Notes: generated by a model from the letters alone, not told the origin. 64,000 nucleotides of DNA from Desulfatibacillum sp. (GCA_016342355.1 JAEINP010000004.1:1-64000), one strand, 5' to 3'; positions 44,940-54,103 are shown, counted from the first letter of the stretch. Program-made: numbers and translations.

Positions 44940-46726
44940 GCAGGGCCTCCGCTATTAAGGGACGCCGTCAGGTGGGTTGTATCCACTTCCGGCGAAACCT
45001 TTAAATAATGCAACGTTTTCTGGGTGATCTCCTTAAAAGCCGGACCTGCAACCACGCCGCCGTAATGATCCAGGGTGGGCTCGTCAATGAGGACCACCAC
45101 TGTAATGGCCGGGTTTCCCAGAGGTGCAAAACCCACAAAAGAAGCCACATAGCTATCTTCGGAGTATCCGCCCTTTTCAGCGGGTTTTTGAGCTGTCCCG
45201 GTTTTTCCGCACACTCTGTAGCCTTCCACGGCCGCCTGAGTGCCTGTGCCCCCTTCGGTCATCACGGTTTTCATGATGCGAGACACAACCTGGGCGGTTT
45301 CTTCGGATACGGCGCGCCCCAACACTTCGGGAGGGAAACTTCTTACCAAGCGCCCCCGGGAGTTGGTGATAGCCTGAACTGTTCTGGGTTTCATAAGCAA
45401 CCCGCCGTTGGCTATGGCGGAAACCGCTCCCGCCAGTTGAAGGGCGGAAACCGAAATACCCTGGCCAAATGCAATGGCGCCCGCGTCGATGGCGCTCCAG
45501 TCGTTGTAGGGCCTTAAAAACCCGGAAGCCTCGCCTGGACAGTCAATCCCCATTTTTTTTCCAAACCCGAAGCTATCCAGGCCCTGGTACAGGGTGTTCG
45601 CGCCGATTTCCTCTCCCACCTTGACCGCTCCGATATTGCTGGACACCTTCACAATCTGCTGGAGTGAAAGCCAGGCATGGGGATGGGTGTCATGCACCAC
45701 ATTGCGTCCGATCCGGTAATTCCCCTGTTCGCAATAAAAGATGGAATTGGGGCTGCATTTACCGGAATCTATGGCCGCCGCCGCCATAAACACCTTGAGA
45801 GTGGAGCCGGGTTCAAAGGTATCGGTAACAGCCCGGTTTCGCCAATCCTTGGGGCTGTAGCTACTTGTGTCATTGGGGTTGTACAGGGGCACATTGGCCA
45901 TGGCCAGAATGGCCCCGGTATCCGGAACCATAACCACGGCAATTCCCGACTTGGCCTGGAATTTTTCCACCACCTTGGCAAGAGCTTCTTCCGCAATGTA
46001 CTGGACTGTACGGTCCAGGGTAAGCACCAGGTTATCCCCACTTTTCTTTGAATAAGTTTGCCTTTCCCGGGCAAAACTACGGCCCAGGGCGTCCTTCCAG
46101 ACTGTCCACTGAGAACTTTTTCCCGTAAGCAAGTCATCGTACTTGTATTCCAGGCCTTCCAGGCCATTGCCTTCGTTTCCGCAAAACCCCAGAACCTGCG
46201 CACCCAGTCCCATGTTGGGATAAAACCGACTGGAACTCTCTTCCAATGCCAGGCTGTGGGCATTAGGAATCCTGTCACTGGCAATCTGCTCCGGCGTGGC
46301 ATAGAGCCTGTTCCACTCTTTCCGGATTTCCTTAGCCGTTGCCGGACTCACCCGCCGGTCCACATATATGTAGGACTTTTTGGTTGTTTCCAGTTCACGC
46401 TGGAAATCTTTGGCGTCCCCTCCCAGGTATTTGGCCAATATTTTGCTGGCCGCCTTCACATCTTTAAGGGAGGAGGGCCTGACAGCCACCTTCACCACGT
46501 CCAGATTAACGCCCAGTTCCCTGTATTGGGCATCATAAATAGCCCCCCTTTTGGGGAGAGTTTCAACAGACTGGGAATACTGATTTTTTGCCTTATTGGA
46601 CAAAAAGGTCTTGTCCAGGACATGGAGCTGGATCAGCCTGCCGGATATAATCATGAAGCACAGGACAAAAAAGACCCCCACAAAAGTAATGCGTCCGGAG
46701 GCTATATATTTTCCTGTTTGCGCCAT
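44936..46726 (-). CDS. ftsI: septal class B penicillin-binding protein FtsI/PBP3
   Basis: Divisome transpeptidase, anchored by one membrane helix (~10-32) with a periplasmic dimerisation domain and a transpeptidase domain. Its active site is complete: STLK (in EPGSTLKVF), SSN (KVSSNIGAVKVG) and KTGT (CGKTGTAQKP). 596 residues; no PASTA domain. The frame is open 64 codons further upstream, but ATG 46726 overlaps the ftsL stop (TAATG) and fits the family length. Confidence 0.94.
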   Translation of the reverse strand: MAQTGKYIASGRITFVGVFFVLCFMIISGRLIQLHVLDKTFLSNKAKNQYSQSVETLPKRGAIYDAQYRELGVNLDVVKVAVRPSSLKDVKAASKILAKYLGGDAKDFQRELETTKKSYIYVDRRVSPATAKEIRKEWNRLYATPEQIASDRIPNAHSLALEESSSRFYPNMGLGAQVLGFCGNEGNGLEGLEYKYDDLLTGKSSQWTVWKDALGRSFARERQTYSKKSGDNLVLTLDRTVQYIAEEALAKVVEKFQAKSGIAVVMVPDTGAILAMANVPLYNPNDTSSYSPKDWRNRAVTDTFEPGSTLKVFMAAAAIDSGKCSPNSIFYCEQGNYRIGRNVVHDTHPHAWLSLQQIVKVSSNIGAVKVGEEIGANTLYQGLDSFGFGKKMGIDCPGEASGFLRPYNDWSAIDAGAIAFGQGISVSALQLAGAVSAIANGGLLMKPRTVQAITNSRGRLVRSFPPEVLGRAVSEETAQVVSRIMKTVMTEGGTGTQAAVEGYRVCGKTGTAQKPAEKGGYSEDSYVASFVGFAPLGNPAITVVVLIDEPTLDHYGGVVAGPAFKEITQKTLHYLKVSPEVDTTHLTASLNSGGPA

Positions 46727-47013
46727 TAAGGCCTCATTAACTGGTTCGGCCCGGGATGAGCCAGGCCAAAACGTTCTTTGGCAATCTTGGAAATCCTGTC
46801 CGGATTTTTCAAATGCTCCAACTTGACTTTCAGTTCCTCCTGCTTGCCAAGGAGATTTTCCGTTTGGATCTGTGCGGCGGTCACTTCGTACCCTCTTTGG
46901 GTACATTGGGACCGGCACCAGACAAACAGGAACAGTTCCAGGAACAAAAGTCCTGCGAGCAGTCCATAAGCCCAGGTCCTGACATTTTCATTATCATTGC
47001 TTTCCCCACTCAT
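46726..47013 (-). CDS. ftsL: cell division protein FtsL
   Basis: 95-residue bitopic protein: short cytoplasmic tail, membrane helix (~14-35, [19 protein letters not shown]), then a periplasmic coiled coil ([22 protein letters not shown]) ending in the FtsL-type [16 protein letters not shown]. Identified by that pattern and by position between rsmH and ftsI. Start ATG 47013 follows GGGGG and lies 20 bases inside rsmH. Confidence 0.85.
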   Translation of the reverse strand: MSGESNDNENVRTWAYGLLAGLLFLELFLFVWCRSQCTQRGYEVTAAQIQTENLLGKQEELKVKLEHLKNPDRISKIAKERFGLAHPGPNQLMRP

Positions 47014-47974
47014 TGTGCCCCCTGGGTTCCGGGCCATCATTCGCCAGTTTTTCAAAGGCCCGTATTTTGGCGCTCCGTGACATGGGGTTTTCTTCCACCT
47101 CTTCCTGCGTGGGCTTGACCACCTTGCGGGTCAGCAACTTCACTTTGGGCTGGTTCTCGCATATGCACACGGGAAAATCAGGAGGACAGATGCATCCCTG
47201 GGCCAACCGGGCGAAACGCCTTTTAACCATCCTATCCTCCAGGGAATGGAAGGAAATCACGCACAACCTACCCCCGGGAAGGAGGCAGTCCAGGCATGTT
47301 TCCAAAAATTTCTCCAAATGGGCCAGTTCAGCATTCACTTGAATCCGCAAGGCCTGAAAGACCTTGGTCGCCGGATGAATACGGCCAGGCTTGCCCCTCA
47401 CTGCTGAGGCCACCACATCGGCCAGGTGCGCGCTGGTTGTGATGGGTTCAATCTCCCGTTCCTGGACAATGCGGCGGGCCACCCTTCTGGACTGACGTTC
47501 TTCCCCGTATTCATAGAAGATTCTGGCCAATTCCTGCTCGGAGCATGTGTTGACAATGTCCATGGCCTTGGGAGCTCCTCCGCTTTTGTCCATGCGCATA
47601 TCCAGGGGTTCCTGGCGTTGGAAGCTAAAACCCCGCCCGCTCTTTTCCAAAAGGTGCAGGCTGAGCCCCAAATCCAATACAATGCCGTTGGCCCCTTCCA
47701 CATGGCATGCATCCAGGATGGATCTGATGTTGCTGAAATTATCGTGAAAAATCCTGAAATTCCCGGTAAAATCCGTAAAGCATGCCTGAGCGTTGGCAAC
47801 GGAGTCTTCGTCCAGGTCTGTTCCGATCAATAGTCCGTCAGGTAAGATGCGCTCCAATAAAGCTCGGGCATGGCCGCCGCCGCCAAAGGTTCCGTCCACA
47901 ATTATGTGGCCGGGCGCTGGAGCCAGCAGGTCCAGAACTTCCTGTTTCATTACGGAAACGTGATGGAAACCCAT
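46994..47974 (-). CDS. rsmH: 16S rRNA (cytosine-1402-N4) methyltransferase
   Basis: Methylates C1402 in the ribosomal decoding centre. 326 residues: [17 protein letters not shown] site [29 protein letters not shown], and [20 protein letters not shown] 47974 comes 2 bases after the mraZ stop. It is the usual second gene of division clusters. Confidence 0.95.
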   Translation of the reverse strand: MGFHHVSVMKQEVLDLLAPAPGHIIVDGTFGGGGHARALLERILPDGLLIGTDLDEDSVANAQACFTDFTGNFRIFHDNFSNIRSILDACHVEGANGIVLDLGLSLHLLEKSGRGFSFQRQEPLDMRMDKSGGAPKAMDIVNTCSEQELARIFYEYGEERQSRRVARRIVQEREIEPITTSAHLADVVASAVRGKPGRIHPATKVFQALRIQVNAELAHLEKFLETCLDCLLPGGRLCVISFHSLEDRMVKRRFARLAQGCICPPDFPVCICENQPKVKLLTRKVVKPTQEEVEENPMSRSAKIRAFEKLANDGPEPRGHNEWGKQ

Positions 47975-47976
47975 TA

Positions 47977-48447
47977 TCAAAGCCCCAGTTTGGCCACTTC
48001 TTCACCCATGCGGCCAGATTTCATGTCATGTTCAAAGGCCTCATATTCCATTTCATAAGCCGTTCGGCTCCAGACTTCAAAATGGTTCACAACCCCCACC
48101 AGAACCACGTCCTTCTTGGGGCCGATCTCTGCATATTCTCTTAGCGCCGGGGGAATGAGTATGCGCCCTTGTTTGTCGCACATGCATTCGTGGGCGCCGC
48201 CGATGAAAAAACGCCTCAGCCGCCGGGTGTATTCGTCCTTTTCCACCCGGGCCATAATCCTGTCTTCAATGACCTGCCATTCGTTAAATGGGTATGCCAC
48301 CAGAGAACCGTCCAGTCGGGACACCACCACACCGTCGATTTCGCTGGCCTTGACGACATCACGAAACCGGGCAGGCAGGACGATTCGGGCTTTCTCGTCC
48401 GTGGAATGATACGAGGTGCCCCTGAAGTTTTTGGCTGCGGCAATCAC
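47977..48447 (-). CDS. mraZ: MraZ transcriptional regulator
   Basis: 156 residues with two AbrB/SpoVT-like half domains: [21 protein letters not shown] (the usual DxKGR is DEKAR here) and [28 protein letters not shown]. In other bacteria MraZ binds TGGG-type direct repeats upstream of its own gene and adjusts expression of the division operon. GTG start with GGAG seven bases before it. It is first of the 16-gene minus-strand operon. Confidence 0.93.
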   Translation of the reverse strand: MIAAAKNFRGTSYHSTDEKARIVLPARFRDVVKASEIDGVVVSRLDGSLVAYPFNEWQVIEDRIMARVEKDEYTRRLRRFFIGGAHECMCDKQGRILIPPALREYAEIGPKKDVVLVGVVNHFEVWSRTAYEMEYEAFEHDMKSGRMGEEVAKLGL

Positions 48448-48455
48448 TATAATGC

Positions 48456-48470
48456 TCCACTTTGATCCAC
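48456..48470 (-). promoter_or_regulatory. two GTGGA repeats at the mraZ ribosome site
   Basis: The minus strand reads GTGGATCAAAGTGGA: two GTGGA units exactly 10 bases apart, the second overlapping the mraZ ribosome site and both lying just past the predicted transcription start. The spacing fits MraZ-type operators (TGG repeats one helical turn apart). Confidence 0.45.
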
Positions 48471-48479
48471 TTTTCCTTT

Positions 48480-48508
48480 ATCTGACATATTTGCAAGGAC
48501 TATGTCAA
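48480..48508 (-). promoter_or_regulatory. candidate promoter of the division operon
   Basis: Consensus -35 TTGACA (48508-48503), a 17-base spacer and a weak -10 TCAGAT (48485-48480), about 35-60 bases before the mraZ start. Confidence 0.45.
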
Positions 48509-48575
48509 GGAAAATCCCTGGAGCCTTATACAGCTTTTCATAATGATTTGCAAAATTTATATACTCCCAGGCATA

Positions 48576-48601
48576 GTGGGAATCCTGTGGAGAAATGTGG
48601 G
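48576..48601 (+). promoter_or_regulatory. triple GTGG repeat, possible MraZ operator
   Basis: GTGGG (48576-48580), GTGGA (48587-48591) and GTGGG (48597-48601) at 11- and 10-base intervals, about 130 bases upstream of mraZ. The repeats read on the strand opposite to mraZ. A second, less regular set of TGG units follows at 48719-48759 with 10-12-base intervals. Confidence 0.4.
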
Positions 48602-48956
48602 AGATTTTTTTCAAAAGGGCGGATATTCAACCTCAAAAGCCCTTTTTGCGGCTTTAAAACAGAGGAGTTCCAAGGCTTTGGTCTGGTAAAAACCAAAAAT
48701 TTTTCCGAATTTTTTCCAGTGGTGCAGAGTGGAGGCTTTTTGGGGAGCAATGTGGGTGGAAAAAGCAAGGACGAAATACATCTTGCATTTTATGTTTAAA
48801 ATCAGATGCTAATGGAAACATTCAAAATCTGAAGAGCCGATTGCCTACAAGGTGGACGCCAAAAGATCGGTAAAGCCTTCCAAGGGCGCTCATCCGGGAC
48901 AAGAACCCTTCAAAAAACGCTGCAAAAATGGAATTCGCGCACCAAAGACAGCGCAA

Positions 48957-49005
48957 AAATTCCAAACACCCCCTCTATGCCTGGATAGACCGAGGGGTAG
49001 TTTGG
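48957..49005 (-). terminator. terminator of the TPR lipoprotein gene
   Basis: Long stem: CCAAAC (48962-48967) with GTTTGG (49000-49005) and CCCCTC (48970-48975) with GAGGGG (48992-48997), separated by a 2x2 internal loop. On the minus strand it is followed by GGAATTTTTG. It starts 7 bases past the stop codon. Confidence 0.65.
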
Positions 49006-49011
49006 CTGAAC

Positions 49012-49476
49012 TCAGAAAGGACTGCCCGAATCTTTTTTCTCATAAAGCATGAGCAGGGTTCCGGCGGCCGCAATGGAGGAATCCAGCTCCAGGGCTTTTT
49101 GCAGATCCTGAATGATGGCTCTTTCATCCTTGCTTTGAAGGGCAATGCGGGCCAGGGCCCGGTGATAATACGCATGGGCCATGGTTGGGTCCAGGGCGGC
49201 GGCCTTGTCGTAATCGTTGAAGGCTTTTTGCATGTCGCTGTTTTTTATGTAGGCATGTCCACGGGACAAATAGGCCAGGGCCGAATCAGGCTTGAGGGCA
49301 ATGGCCCGGGTGAACAGATCCAGGGCTTCCTGGCGCTTTTCCTGGCTGGTCCCCGAAACAAAGGCCGCCTTGCCCTTGTCCATGGCTTCCTGGAACTGGG
49401 CGTCGTTGTTTCCGCAGCCCCAAGTGCACACCAAACACAGAGTGACCACCAACATCCTTGCCAGATAATCATTCAT
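49012..49476 (-). CDS. TPR-repeat protein, probably exported
   Basis: 154 residues. An N-terminal hydrophobic segment (~6-20) ends in CTWGCGNN, which is close to but not a standard lipobox. Three tetratricopeptide repeats follow: ALDLFTRAIALKPDSALAYLSRGHAYI, AFNDYDKAAALDPTMAHAYYHRALARI and AIIQDLQKALELDSSIAAAGTL. Such repeats bind partner proteins or peptides. ATG 49476 has GGAG six bases upstream; the frame continues 26 codons beyond it. It stands alone between the division operon and the divergent tol operon. The function cannot be named. Confidence 0.75.
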   Translation of the reverse strand: MNDYLARMLVVTLCLVCTWGCGNNDAQFQEAMDKGKAAFVSGTSQEKRQEALDLFTRAIALKPDSALAYLSRGHAYIKNSDMQKAFNDYDKAAALDPTMAHAYYHRALARIALQSKDERAIIQDLQKALELDSSIAAAGTLLMLYEKKDSGSPF

Positions 49477-49602
49477 ACATTTCTCCTTTGATAGACAGGC
49501 TGTACCCATAGCCCCATTTACAGAAATTCTCAAGACTGGGAATCCATAACGCAAAAGTTTTGCAAATATCCCCTATTTGGCCTGACCGCCCCTTCCTAAG
49601 CC

Positions 49603-49631
49603 TTGACACACATCGGGGTCTCGTATAGTCT
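49603..49631 (+). promoter_or_regulatory. candidate promoter of the tol operon
   Basis: Perfect -35 TTGACA (49603-49608), a 17-base spacer and TAGTCT (49626-49631); TATAGT two bases earlier is an alternative -10. About 70 bases before tolQ. Confidence 0.5.
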
Positions 49632-49700
49632 CAGGTCCATGACAGCGGCATTAAGATCACGAAATTCTTCTAAGTATCCTACTGTTTTTACGGGGAAATT

Positions 49701-50420
49701 ATGACAGGTGCAAGTTCTGACATTTTCAAGTTGGTAACACAATCAGGATTGATGGTCCAATTTGTCCTGTTTGTGCTCATGAGCTTTTCCGTGGCCTGCT
49801 GGACCATTATCGCCCTCAAGGTTCGCCAATTATGGCTGGCCAAGACGGAAACAGCCCAGTTTGTGGAATTTTTCTGGAAAAGCGGGAATATGGCCAAATC
49901 ATTCGCCAAGGCCAAACAACTGCCCAACAGCCCCATTGCCAGGGCCTACCGGGTGGCCTACATGGAAATGGCCAGGATCACCCAGGCAGGAGTCAATGGT
50001 CAGGCTCCGGATGGCTTTTCCATGGGTACGGACAACATCAAACGTGCCTTACGCCGGGCCAATGTAAGTGAACTGACCCGCCTGACCCAATGGGTGCCTT
50101 TTTTGGCCACCATTGGCAACACCGCGCCTTTTATCGGCCTGTTCGGAACCGTATGGGGCATCATGAGCGCCTTTCACGGGATTGGGCAAAGCGGCACCGC
50201 CTCCCTGGCTGTTGTGGCGCCCGGGATCTCCGAAGCCCTGGTGGCTACGGCCGCTGGTCTTGCCGCAGCTATCCCCGCTGTCATGGCCTTCAACCATTTC
50301 ACGTCCCGCATTCGCGTGGCCGAATCCCAGTTGAACAACTTTGCCTCGGACTTCATCAACGTGGTGGAGCGGGAAGTGGTAAGCAAGCCCGCCCAGCCCG
50401 CGGTCCGCAAGCCCCAATAG
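49701..50420 (+). CDS. tolQ: Tol-Pal system proton channel subunit TolQ
   Basis: Inner-membrane stator of the ExbB/MotA family. 239 residues with three membrane helices (~13-33, ~130-152, ~165-190); TIGNTAPFIGLFGTVWGIMSAF and ISEALVATAAGLAAAIPAVMAFN are the family signatures. With TolR it uses the proton gradient to energise TolA during outer-membrane constriction at division. First gene of tolQRAB; the ybgC thioesterase gene that often precedes tolQ is absent here. Confidence 0.93.
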   Translation: MTGASSDIFKLVTQSGLMVQFVLFVLMSFSVACWTIIALKVRQLWLAKTETAQFVEFFWKSGNMAKSFAKAKQLPNSPIARAYRVAYMEMARITQAGVNGQAPDGFSMGTDNIKRALRRANVSELTRLTQWVPFLATIGNTAPFIGLFGTVWGIMSAFHGIGQSGTASLAVVAPGISEALVATAAGLAAAIPAVMAFNHFTSRIRVAESQLNNFASDFINVVEREVVSKPAQPAVRKPQ

Positions 50421-50446
50421 CAAAACAGCATCAGGAGGAACAAGGC

Positions 50447-50863
50447 ATGGCCGGAGTAAGCGAAACAGATCGCCTGATGTCGGATATCAACGTGACCCCC
50501 TTTGTGGACGTCATGCTGGTTTTGCTGATCATATTCATGGTGACGGCCCCCATGATGGTGCAGGGGGTGGACGTTGCCCTGCCCGCAACCACCTCCGCCA
50601 CCATGGAAACCGACGAAAACAACATCACCATCACTATCGACAAAAAGGAAAGAGTCTACATCAACGACTCCCAAATCCAGGTGGAAATGCTCGGGGAAAA
50701 AGTCGGCGCAATATTCGCCCAAAACAGGGATCTCAGGTTTTTCCTCAGGGCGGATAAAGACGTGCGCTACGGATTAGTGGTCCGGATAATGGCGGACGTC
50801 AAAGAAGCGGGCGTTCCCAAATTGGGCGTCATTACCGTACCCTTGCCTGATGAAGAATCATAA
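50447..50863 (+). CDS. tolR: Tol-Pal system protein TolR (ExbD family)
   Basis: 138 residues: one membrane helix (~18-38) with the conserved proton-path Asp21 in [19 protein letters not shown], then a periplasmic domain ([21 protein letters not shown] ... [25 protein letters not shown]). AGGAGG eight bases before ATG 50447 fixes the start; the reading frame is open far upstream within tolQ but that is a frame shadow. Confidence 0.93.
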   Translation: MAGVSETDRLMSDINVTPFVDVMLVLLIIFMVTAPMMVQGVDVALPATTSATMETDENNITITIDKKERVYINDSQIQVEMLGEKVGAIFAQNRDLRFFLRADKDVRYGLVVRIMADVKEAGVPKLGVITVPLPDEES

Positions 50864-50866
50864 ACA

Positions 50867-51898
50867 ATGGCAAAACAGCCGGGAGCCATTGTAAAGCAGG
50901 ATATGAAACAACAAAAGCCCACAAAAACCAGCCCCCCCGGGGCAGGCAAGGACGTGAAGCAGACCAAAAGCATGTCCCCGGACCTGCCGGATCAGGACGG
51001 CCCCATATGGCTGGCCTTTGCCGGGGGCTCCCTGGCGCTGCATATTGTGCTCATCGCCTTCATGATCTTTCTGCCCCAGATTGTGCGTTCCAAAACTTCG
51101 AATCTGCCTTATCTGGACATCACCCTGGAAGCCCTGCCCACGGTCAGGCCAGGCCCTCCCGGCCCCAAGGACGTCCAACCCAAGGCGGAGGCCCCCAAGC
51201 CTGAGCCCAAGGTAGAGCCTTTGCCTGAGCCCAAACCCGAGCCCAAGCCCAAGCCCGAGCCCAAGCCCGAACCTGTGGTGGAAAAAGAGCCTGAAAAGCC
51301 GAAAGAGGCGGTCAAGCTCAAGCCCCCCAAACAGGAACCGATCCAACAGCCAAAACCTGCCGAGGTTTCCACGGCCCCGCCCAAGGCGCCGGACGAAATC
51401 CCGGTTCTTACTTCCTTAAAGAAAAGAACCTACAAGGTGGATGTGGCCAAGGAAAAGGCCCTGCGGGAAATCAAGGAAAAAGTGGAAACCGGAAGGCCCA
51501 ATACTGTGGAGCAGGCCTTAAAGAGATTTCGTGAAAATCCGGGAGAAAGACCTGAACAGGTGAGCGCCACGGCGGGCGGCGGGGGCGGAAGGCCCACTCT
51601 AGACAGGATGGGCATGCTCCGTAATAGCTACATACAAGAGGTGGGGGCGCTGGTTGAAATGAACTGGGCCATGCCCGAAAGCTATGCTGGCAGCAACCTG
51701 GAAGCCCGTATTTGGTTTACTATTCATAGTGATGGAAACATAACCAATGTTGGGTTTGAAAAACGTTCCGGGGACAAGTTTTTTGACGATTCCGTGGAAA
51801 GGGCGGTAAAAAAGTCCATCCCCACCAAACCTTTTCCGGCGGAACTGGACAAGGAGCCCTTTGAAATGGTCGTCAAATTTACTCCTCCAAAAGATTAG
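50867..51898 (+). CDS. tolA: TolA/TonB-like energy transducer
   Basis: 343 residues: membrane helix ~47-70, a long periplasmic linker, and a C-terminal TonB/TolA domain (~250-343, ARIWFTIHSDGNITNVGFEKRSG ... PFEMVVKFTPPKD). The linker (~100-165) is Pro-Lys-Glu rich with repeated EPKP units, which is TonB-like; classic TolA has a long alanine-rich helix. Its place between tolR and tolB says it is the TolA of this system. It starts 3 bases after tolR with little ribosome site, so it may depend on translational coupling. Confidence 0.88.
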   Translation: MAKQPGAIVKQDMKQQKPTKTSPPGAGKDVKQTKSMSPDLPDQDGPIWLAFAGGSLALHIVLIAFMIFLPQIVRSKTSNLPYLDITLEALPTVRPGPPGPKDVQPKAEAPKPEPKVEPLPEPKPEPKPKPEPKPEPVVEKEPEKPKEAVKLKPPKQEPIQQPKPAEVSTAPPKAPDEIPVLTSLKKRTYKVDVAKEKALREIKEKVETGRPNTVEQALKRFRENPGERPEQVSATAGGGGGRPTLDRMGMLRNSYIQEVGALVEMNWAMPESYAGSNLEARIWFTIHSDGNITNVGFEKRSGDKFFDDSVERAVKKSIPTKPFPAELDKEPFEMVVKFTPPKD

Positions 51899-51948
51899 AC
51901 TATGCAAAGGAACAACAACGCGTGCCCAAAAAGAGAACAGGTGGAAAA

Positions 51949-53277
51949 ATGAGCAAAACATTCATCAGGACAGCCTGTACATGTTTTTTATTCCTCCTAA
52001 GCATGAGCCTATTGGCCGGATCTGCTGCGGCAGCCCGGTACGAATACTGGATCAACAATCCGTTTTTACGGAAGATCCCCATAGCCATACCCGACTTCCT
52101 GCCCCAGACGGTCAACGAAGAACCCCGGCAGGCAGCGGTTCAGGCCAGGGAATGGCTCATTTCGGGTCTGGAATTTGTGCGGTATTTCAAGATTCTTCCC
52201 CCGGAATCCTATATCATCAGCGACGGGGAGAGCCTGACGGCCCAGACCATCAATTTCACCAACTGGACCAGCATCGGGGCCGACCATCTTATAACCGGCG
52301 GGTTGGATTTACGGGGCAATGTTTTGGAAATGGAACTGCGCCTGTTTGATGTACCCCGGAACCGGCTGATTGTTGGCAAGCGGTATAAGGGACAGGTGGA
52401 GGACATGCGCAAGATGATCCGCCGGTTTTGCGTGGAAATTGTGTCCGCCCTTACCGACTCCAAGGGGGTGTTCGGCACCAAAATCGCCTTTGTGTCCAAC
52501 GGGCCGGGAAACAAAGAAATTTTCGCCTGCGAGTACGACGGATTCGACCCCCAGCAACTCACCTCCGGCAGCAAGATCGCTCTGTCTCCCGCGTGGTCCG
52601 GGGATGGTACGCACATGGCCTATGTGTCCTATGCAGACGGCACTCCCCAGATTTTCGTACGCAACCTGGAGCAAAAAAGCGGGATCAAAATCGCCTACAA
52701 AGGCATGAATGTGACTCCGGCATGGGACCCAACGCGTTTTTCCCTGGCTGCTACGCTTTCATTAAATGGGGACCAGGAGATTTACTCATTGACCGGAAAC
52801 GGAAAAATTATTAAGAAGTTGACAAATAACTGGGGTATTGATGTATCTCCCAGCTATTCCCCGGATGGAAAGCAGATGGCTTTTGTTTCCAACCGGAGTG
52901 GTAATCCCCAAATTTACATCATGGAAATGGATACGGGAGAGGTTAGAAGGGTCACTTTTACCGGCAAATACAATTCGGGCCCCAGTTTTTCACCCAAGGG
53001 AGACCGGATTGCTTACGCCGGAATGGACGATGGCACCTTTGACATCTACACGGTGCGGACGGACGGCACGGACGTGCAGCAACTGACCAACGATCCCGGG
53101 GACGACGAAAGCCCCTCGTGGTCGCCGGACGGCACCCTGATAGCCTTTAGCACCACCCGGGAGGGCAAACCCCGTATTTACGTCATGACCTCCCATGGGA
53201 CCGACCAGAACCGGTTACTCCTTTTGGACGGGGGACAGACCCAGCCTGCGTGGTCGCCTTGGCTGGGGGATTATTAG
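51949..53277 (+). CDS. tolB: Tol-Pal system periplasmic protein TolB
   Basis: 442 residues with a cleavable signal peptide (1-28, cut near AAA/R), an N-terminal anticodon-domain-like region, and a six-bladed beta-propeller of WD40-like PD40 repeats (SPAWSGDGTHMAYVS, SPSYSPDGKQMAFVSNRSG, SFSPKGDRIAYAG, SPSWSPDGTLIAFSTTREG). It binds Pal and TolA. ATG 51949 follows GGTGG; a GTG nine codons upstream is less likely. Confidence 0.93.
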   Translation: MSKTFIRTACTCFLFLLSMSLLAGSAAAARYEYWINNPFLRKIPIAIPDFLPQTVNEEPRQAAVQAREWLISGLEFVRYFKILPPESYIISDGESLTAQTINFTNWTSIGADHLITGGLDLRGNVLEMELRLFDVPRNRLIVGKRYKGQVEDMRKMIRRFCVEIVSALTDSKGVFGTKIAFVSNGPGNKEIFACEYDGFDPQQLTSGSKIALSPAWSGDGTHMAYVSYADGTPQIFVRNLEQKSGIKIAYKGMNVTPAWDPTRFSLAATLSLNGDQEIYSLTGNGKIIKKLTNNWGIDVSPSYSPDGKQMAFVSNRSGNPQIYIMEMDTGEVRRVTFTGKYNSGPSFSPKGDRIAYAGMDDGTFDIYTVRTDGTDVQQLTNDPGDDESPSWSPDGTLIAFSTTREGKPRIYVMTSHGTDQNRLLLLDGGQTQPAWSPWLGDY

Positions 53278-53335
53278 AAATTTTTCTGATTTGGCGAAAA
53301 CGCCTAAATTGAATTATATTCACGAATGTGAAAGG

Positions 53336-53365
53336 TTGACCTGGAAGCTAATTCAGCCTTATAAT
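53336..53365 (+). promoter_or_regulatory. strong sigma70 promoter of pal
   Basis: TTGACC (53336-53341), an 18-base spacer and a perfect TATAAT (53360-53365), about 115 bases before pal. It gives pal a separate transcript from tolQRAB. Confidence 0.7.
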
Positions 53366-53485
53366 TGAAAGATGTACGAGAATGTCAGCGTGCGGGAAAC
53401 CTTCAAAGAAACGTGGCTCTCCCGCCCGCATTAAGTTTTGAAGCAATATACCTATTCTGTTCATCAGTTGAAAAGGAGGAACACC

Positions 53486-54103
53486 ATGCAAAGGCGGTAT
53501 TGGAAGGGACTTGTAATTGCACTGGCCATCCTGGCTTTGGCTTGCACCACCACTCTTACAGGGTGCAAGAAAAAGATGGCGTCAGACCCCGGCATGAAAA
53601 CGACAGGAACAACCACCAGCACAGGAATTTATTCGGGAGGCGCCAGCACAACCGCTCCCACTCCTACCGCCGGCGGCATGAGCGAGGCCGATCTGGCCGC
53701 CCAAAAGGCTGCTGAAGCAAAACGTATGGCGGAAGAAAGGGCGCGCCAAATCGCTGACCAAGCCATGGCCCGTTTCAACACCCAAAACATCAATTTTGCA
53801 TTTGACAACTCGGATCTTTCTCCCGAAGCCATGTCTATCCTCAAGGACAAGGCCAATTACCTGCGTCAGTTCCCCAACAAGGGTGTGCTGATCAAAGGTC
53901 ATTGCGATGATCGCGGTTCCCTGGAATACAACTTGGCGCTGGGTGACAGGCGCGCCAATAGCGCCAAGAACTTCCTTACGGATCTTGGCATTGACGCCCG
54001 CCGCATCAACACCATCAGCTACGGCGAAGAAATGCCCCTGGCTCAAGGCCAGAACGAAGCAGCCTGGGCAGTCAACCGCCGTTGCGAATTTGCTTTGGAA
54101 TAA
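53486..54103 (+). CDS. pal: peptidoglycan-associated lipoprotein Pal
   Basis: 205 residues. Signal peptide with lipobox LTGC (lipid-modified Cys27), a Thr/Ser/Gly-rich spacer, a short Ala/Glu/Arg coiled region (LAAQKAAEAKRMAEERARQI), and an OmpA-type peptidoglycan-binding domain (~100-205: INFAFDNSDLSPEAMSIL, IKGHCDDRGSLEYNLALGDRRANS, NRRCEFAL). It links the outer membrane to the wall. AAAAGGAGG sets ATG 53486. It has its own promoter and terminator, fitting its role as an abundant structural lipoprotein. Confidence 0.95.
   Translation: MQRRYWKGLVIALAILALACTTTLTGCKKKMASDPGMKTTGTTTSTGIYSGGASTTAPTPTAGGMSEADLAAQKAAEAKRMAEERARQIADQAMARFNTQNINFAFDNSDLSPEAMSILKDKANYLRQFPNKGVLIKGHCDDRGSLEYNLALGDRRANSAKNFLTDLGIDARRINTISYGEEMPLAQGQNEAAWAVNRRCEFALE

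Larger units (their letters stand above)
48448..49011. other. upstream region of the division operon, no gene
   Basis: About 560 bases, AT-rich. From left to right it holds the mraZ promoter, TGG-type repeats, and the terminator of the TPR gene at its right end. Open frames on either strand (for example 48416-48799 and 48852-49052) lack ribosome sites and protein-like composition. Confidence 0.6.

Noticed and set aside
48416-48799. 127-codon open frame upstream of mraZ
   Set aside because: It overlaps the mraZ start and promoter, has no start signal, and has a composition unlike a protein.
51200-51290. short tandem DNA repeats (GAGCCCAAGCCC type)
   Set aside because: They encode the EPKP linker of TolA and are explained by protein composition, not a CRISPR array or a mobile repeat.
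53373-53435. 20-codon reading frame in the pal leader
   Set aside because: No ribosome site and no sign of regulatory amino-acid runs; probably chance.
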